Assembly: GCF_000411295.1 (NCBI RefSeq)
Contig: NZ_KE150421.1
Coordinates: forward strand, 1,308,835 to 1,372,834
Direction: 5' to 3'
DNA from: Paenisporosarcina sp. HGH0030
Lineage (GTDB): Bacteria; Bacillota; Bacilli; Bacillales_A; Planococcaceae
DNA length: 64,000 bases
In this document: piece by piece, positions 61,016 to 64,000 of the stretch
Position numbering within the stretch: the stretch's first letter is position 1
Layout: each line of letters starts with the position of its first letter
Position numbers and translations under genes: made by a program
The notes under the pieces: generated by a model
Seen by the model: the letters and a program-made list of their open reading frames with translations, nothing else
Databases searched by the model: none
What the model was told of the DNA's origin: nothing

Positions 61016-61215
61016 ATTCATTCACAATAAGCCAGACAGGAATACTATGAATGAATTCTCTCTTCTCGGATCTTAATTGGAAAACTACCTTGCATTAAAG
61101 ACTCCGGCACCTAAGCCGATTTCCCCTGATCCCAGAAGAGAGATACATTATTTTTTTGGTTATGCAGCTAAAGCGTTGTCATAGGTATTGGGATGACGCA
61201 GCTTTTTCTTTAAAA
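61016..61215 (+). promoter_or_regulatory. Structured intergenic region upstream of the HupE-like gene
   Basis: The 348-base gap 60938-61285 holds three consecutive inverted repeats. The first is ATTCATTCA/TGAATGAAT (61016-61024 with 61048-61056). The second is a 16-base stem with one mismatch (61057-61072 with 61128-61143) enclosing a 55-base loop that has its own CGGC/GCCG pairing. The third is a terminator-like stem (61170-61182 with 61193-61205) followed by TTTTTCTTT. This layout (aptamer-like fold, then terminator, then gene) recalls a leader attenuator. I could not match it to a known riboswitch class, and no open frame was seen. Confidence 0.5.
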
Positions 61216-61285
61216 AAAGTTGCCGACTCCATAAGAGACGGAGAGTAAGCAAAGGAAAATTTACTAGATTGAAGGGTGTGTAGAG

Positions 61286-62368
61286 GTGAGAAAGTTCGTT
61301 TTATGGAACATGATGCTCTTATTCATTATTACGATAACGTTGTGTCCTGTTAACGCTTCAGCTCACACAGATAACAGCGAGGGATATTCAAACATCACGC
61401 TGGATCGAGATAAGCTGAATGTAGAGCTTTATATAGACTATTTTGAGCTTGGAAGGTTGATAGATTTCGAGGTTAATCCAGGTTCCTCTAAGGACCAATT
61501 GACAAAGGCATTGGAAGATAAACAGGATGCTGTAACGGAATACCTGGCCTCCCATTTTCAACTATTCACGGATGGAGCTAAATCAGAAGGAATGATAAAG
61601 GCAACAGAGGTTGTAAAAAGAACGAACCGAGATTATGCCAAAATCACGCTTGAGTTCCCCCGCCCTGCCAAAGAGAAATCGATCCAAATTCAGTACAGCG
61701 TCTTTTTTGACGATAATGACCCCATGCACAGGAACATCGCAACCTATAACTTGGATAAAGTAAAAGGACAATTTGTTTTTCATGGGGGTGAACGGGAACT
61801 GCAAATCGGCAAGGAAACCATCATCGGCCAAATCATCCGGTTTATTCAACTCGGATTCCACCATATTATGATCGGGTATGACCATATCCTGTTTGTGATC
61901 GCTCTTTTACTTGGTACGCGCCGATTTTCAGATATTCTCAAAATTATTACTGTGTTTACTTTGGCCCACAGTATTACACTAGGCCTCACTGCCTTAAAGC
62001 TAATCAATCTCCCTTCCGAGATTATAGAGCCTCTCATTGCGTTAAGTATTGCATTCGTCGCCCTGGAACATTTCTTCGGATTCTCTACGAAGCTCCGTTT
62101 TGCCGTCGTATTTGGCTTTGGACTGATCCATGGGGTGGGATTTGCCGGTGCATTACAGCTGTCAAATGATGTAACCTGGCGTTCGCTTTTGTCCATTTTG
62201 TCTTTTAACGTTGGTGTTGAAGTAGGACAAGCACTGATCATCATGCTGCTATTTCCCATTCTTCTTTATATCCGCCGATTCGAATGGTCAACTGTCGTCT
62301 ACGGATCGGCAACCGCTGGTATTTTTGGAATGGGATTATTCTGGTATTTTGAGCGATTTTTAGCCTAA
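61286..62368 (+). CDS. HupE/UreJ-family membrane protein with exterior N domain
   Basis: This 360-residue protein has a signal peptide (LWNMMLLFIITITLCPVNAS), an exterior beta-rich domain to about residue 185, and then a HupE/UreJ-2 membrane domain with six or seven helices. Conserved motifs are FHHIMIGYDHILFVIALLLG, FTLAHSITLGLTAL, SIAFVALEHFF and GLIHGVGFAGAL; their histidines are thought to bind Ni or Co in HupE relatives. So a metal permease is the likely role. GTG start with AAGGGTG upstream. It lies between two secreted metal-dependent hydrolases, which may use the metal or be exported with it (inference). Confidence 0.85.
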   Translation: MRKFVLWNMMLLFIITITLCPVNASAHTDNSEGYSNITLDRDKLNVELYIDYFELGRLIDFEVNPGSSKDQLTKALEDKQDAVTEYLASHFQLFTDGAKSEGMIKATEVVKRTNRDYAKITLEFPRPAKEKSIQIQYSVFFDDNDPMHRNIATYNLDKVKGQFVFHGGERELQIGKETIIGQIIRFIQLGFHHIMIGYDHILFVIALLLGTRRFSDILKIITVFTLAHSITLGLTALKLINLPSEIIEPLIALSIAFVALEHFFGFSTKLRFAVVFGFGLIHGVGFAGALQLSNDVTWRSLLSILSFNVGVEVGQALIIMLLFPILLYIRRFEWSTVVYGSATAGIFGMGLFWYFERFLA

Positions 62369-62458
62369 TGCTGAATCTCTTTCCTTTTCTTATAGGGGGT
62401 GGTTCAAAAAGAGTAGCTTAAGGGTGTTAAAAATACGAGATTAATAGGAGGAATAAGA

Positions 62459-64000
62459 ATGAAACCTTTAAATGAAAAAGGGAAAACGGTGAAGGAAAAG
62501 CTTAAACCGATTACCGTAGCCGTGATGTGTAGTCTTGCTTTGGCGGCTGTCGTCAAACCGGTTGTCGCAGATAATCCTAATGCTACTGTTACGGGAACGG
62601 TGTTCGCAGACAAAAATGGAAATGGAGTCCGCGATAACAACGAACAAGGAATTCCAAATGTGTCTGTATCAGATGGTAAGAGCATTTCCGTTACCGATGA
62701 TTCAGGAAAGTATACACTGACGGCAAACATTGAAAGACGCCAGTCGGATATCGTCTTTGTTACCGTTCCTAGCGGGTATAGCGTCCCAACAGACGAAAAC
62801 AAAACACCCCAGTTCTATAAGCAACTTGGCAACCTCGAGGCCGGTGAAACACGAGAACAAAACTTCGGACTGCTACTTAAGCCTGAAAGCAATAATCCTA
62901 ACTTTTCCTTTGCCAACGTGGCCGATGTTCACGTGGAAGCAGGGTCAAATAATAACCGTGAACGATTCACATCACAGCTAGCGCAAATTAACGAATCGAC
63001 AGGAAACCCGGCCTTTATCGCCATTAGTGGCGACTTGACCAACCGGGCGACCGATGCAGAATATCAGGATTATACAGCGAGCACAGCTACATCTGCTGTT
63101 CCTGTCTACCCAGCTGTCGGAAACCATGACTTTGCCCCAGGTTCTAGCTATCAAACAAGAGTAGACCGTTACCGCAAGTATCTCGGACCTGAGTGGTATT
63201 CATTCGATTATGGCAACAGGCATTTTGTCACATTGGAAAATACATTGGGCTTCAATGAAAATGACCAATTGGAATGGTTAAAACAGGATCTCGCCCAAAA
63301 TGCAAAAGACAAAGAAGTAGTAGTATTCGTCCATAAGCCTTTGAATACACCGGAAACCCCGTCACCTGATAACACGAAGAAGTTTATTGAACTTCTTAGC
63401 CAGTATCAGACACGACTGGTGATGGTTGGACATACCCATGTTAACGATGTGGCACAAGATACGATTCCAGGTGCTAACCATGTAACGACTGTTTCAAGTG
63501 CTTATACGATCGATCAGTCACCGAACGGATTCCGGATGGTTTCTTTCCAGGGCGACCACAAGAATGCTAAGTATAAGATGTATGACGTTAAACAAAGCGC
63601 AGCGATTGTCCATCCAGCGGCCGGAAGCGATGTTCCAAAGGGCGAAGTGGACATATTGGTAAATGCCTATAATACGACAAGCAATATCTCTAAAGTGGAA
63701 TACAGAGTAGATGGCGGCTCATGGAAAAAACTGAAACAAAGCAGCGGAATGGCCTGGTTTACCCAATGGAATGCTAAAAAAGCATCAAAAGGCAAGCATG
63801 CCATAGAAGTTAGGGTAACCGACGATGCAGGAAAGGTTTGGGTTAAAAACAACACGTTCAACATCGTGGACTCTCAGCGTATCTCACCTAAGGGCGGTTC
63901 TGACTGGACGATGTTCCACGGCAATGCCCAGCATACCGGAGAGGCAAAAGATACACTCGAAGCGGGTATGCGATTAGGTTGGACCTACCGGACACCAGGT
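62459..64000 (+). CDS. Secreted calcineurin-like phosphoesterase (partial)
   Basis: At least 514 codons run off the end of the window. A long signal peptide (about 1-37) leads into an SdrD B-like domain (VTGTVFADKNGNGVRDNNEQ). Next is a calcineurin-like domain with the complete set of metal motifs: FANVADVHVE, AISGDLTNRA, AVGNHDF, VVVFVHKP and VGHTHVND. An Ig-like domain follows (VNAYNTTSNISKVEYRVDGG) and then the start of a PQQ-type beta-propeller (WTMFHGNAQHTG). Enzymes of this plan are exported phosphatases/phosphodiesterases with a sugar- or surface-binding propeller. AGGAGG lies eight bases before the ATG. It is 90 bases behind the HupE-like gene. Confidence 0.9.
   Translation, partial: MKPLNEKGKTVKEKLKPITVAVMCSLALAAVVKPVVADNPNATVTGTVFADKNGNGVRDNNEQGIPNVSVSDGKSISVTDDSGKYTLTANIERRQSDIVFVTVPSGYSVPTDENKTPQFYKQLGNLEAGETREQNFGLLLKPESNNPNFSFANVADVHVEAGSNNNRERFTSQLAQINESTGNPAFIAISGDLTNRATDAEYQDYTASTATSAVPVYPAVGNHDFAPGSSYQTRVDRYRKYLGPEWYSFDYGNRHFVTLENTLGFNENDQLEWLKQDLAQNAKDKEVVVFVHKPLNTPETPSPDNTKKFIELLSQYQTRLVMVGHTHVNDVAQDTIPGANHVTTVSSAYTIDQSPNGFRMVSFQGDHKNAKYKMYDVKQSAAIVHPAAGSDVPKGEVDILVNAYNTTSNISKVEYRVDGGSWKKLKQSSGMAWFTQWNAKKASKGKHAIEVRVTDDAGKVWVKNNTFNIVDSQRISPKGGSDWTMFHGNAQHTGEAKDTLEAGMRLGWTYRTPG

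Noticed and set aside
60938-61285. Cobalamin, NiCo or c-di-GMP riboswitch in the leader of the HupE-like gene
   Set aside because: Key consensus strings of these classes were not found by eye; kept only as an unassigned structured region.

Overview
The window reads as a chromosomal segment of a low-GC, spore-forming member of the Bacillales. A Planococcaceae-type organism (Sporosarcina, Psychrobacillus or a relative) fits best. The basis is a Spo0E-like phosphatase, SigI/RsgI, two orphan PAS sensor kinases of phosphorelay type, strong AGGAGG ribosome binding sites with frequent GTG/TTG starts, and a recalled match to the Bacillus subtilis order sigI-rsgI-ktrD-kinE-ogt-spo0E-mhqR and ykwC-ykyB-fadH-darB-ccpC-dapH-dapL. 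The species was not determined.

Layout. 1-300: tandem and dispersed non-coding repeats. 366-12811 (minus): a tight operon of eight envelope genes (large exported membrane protein, ABC ATPase, ABC permease, a membrane/coiled-coil protein with a long Gly-Gln repeat, MoxR ATPase, DUF58, BatA-type protein, VWA/amidotransferase-like protein) with a GNAT gene at the end. 12955-24151: housekeeping block with dapH-dapL, CcpC, a CBS-domain c-di-AMP sensor, 2,4-dienoyl-CoA reductase, ppk-ppx, YkyB, an MFS carrier and a beta-hydroxyacid dehydrogenase. 24480-27813: a second, shorter MoxR-DUF58 operon. 27903-39516: regulatory block with Spo0E, YkvS, a CPBP protease, a lipoprotein, MhqR, Ogt overlapping a sensor kinase, a B12-radical SAM protein, KtrD, SigI-RsgI, a His/Lys-rich secreted protein, and a TerC-family exporter behind a yybP-ykoY manganese riboswitch. 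39751-48655: acyl reductase-like SDR, SwrC-type RND pump, RF3, a meso-DAP-type MurE and an M42 peptidase. 48759-56892: second orphan kinase, aldehyde dehydrogenase, Gfo/Idh oxidoreductase, a 47-residue small protein, MFS carrier, AlkA-like glycosylase, a lipoprotein nuclease and a 2'-5' RNA ligase-like protein.

From the tRNA-Val gene at 56970 to the end the content becomes accessory: two unknown small proteins, two copies of a short repeat, a gene fragment cut at the end of an IS3-type transposase remnant, a PPP-type phosphatase, an excisionase-like HTH protein with a small upstream ORF behind a hairpin, and then three exported proteins (EEP-family hydrolase, HupE/UreJ-type membrane protein, and a calcineurin-like phosphoesterase that runs off the window).

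The observations most worth following are the eight-gene MoxR/VWA/ABC envelope operon with a possible ECF-type promoter, the HupE-phosphoesterase island with an unexplained structured 5' region (61016-61215), the manganese riboswitch beside a His-rich secreted protein and sigI, and the small genes and fragments near 53143, 58150 and 59680.
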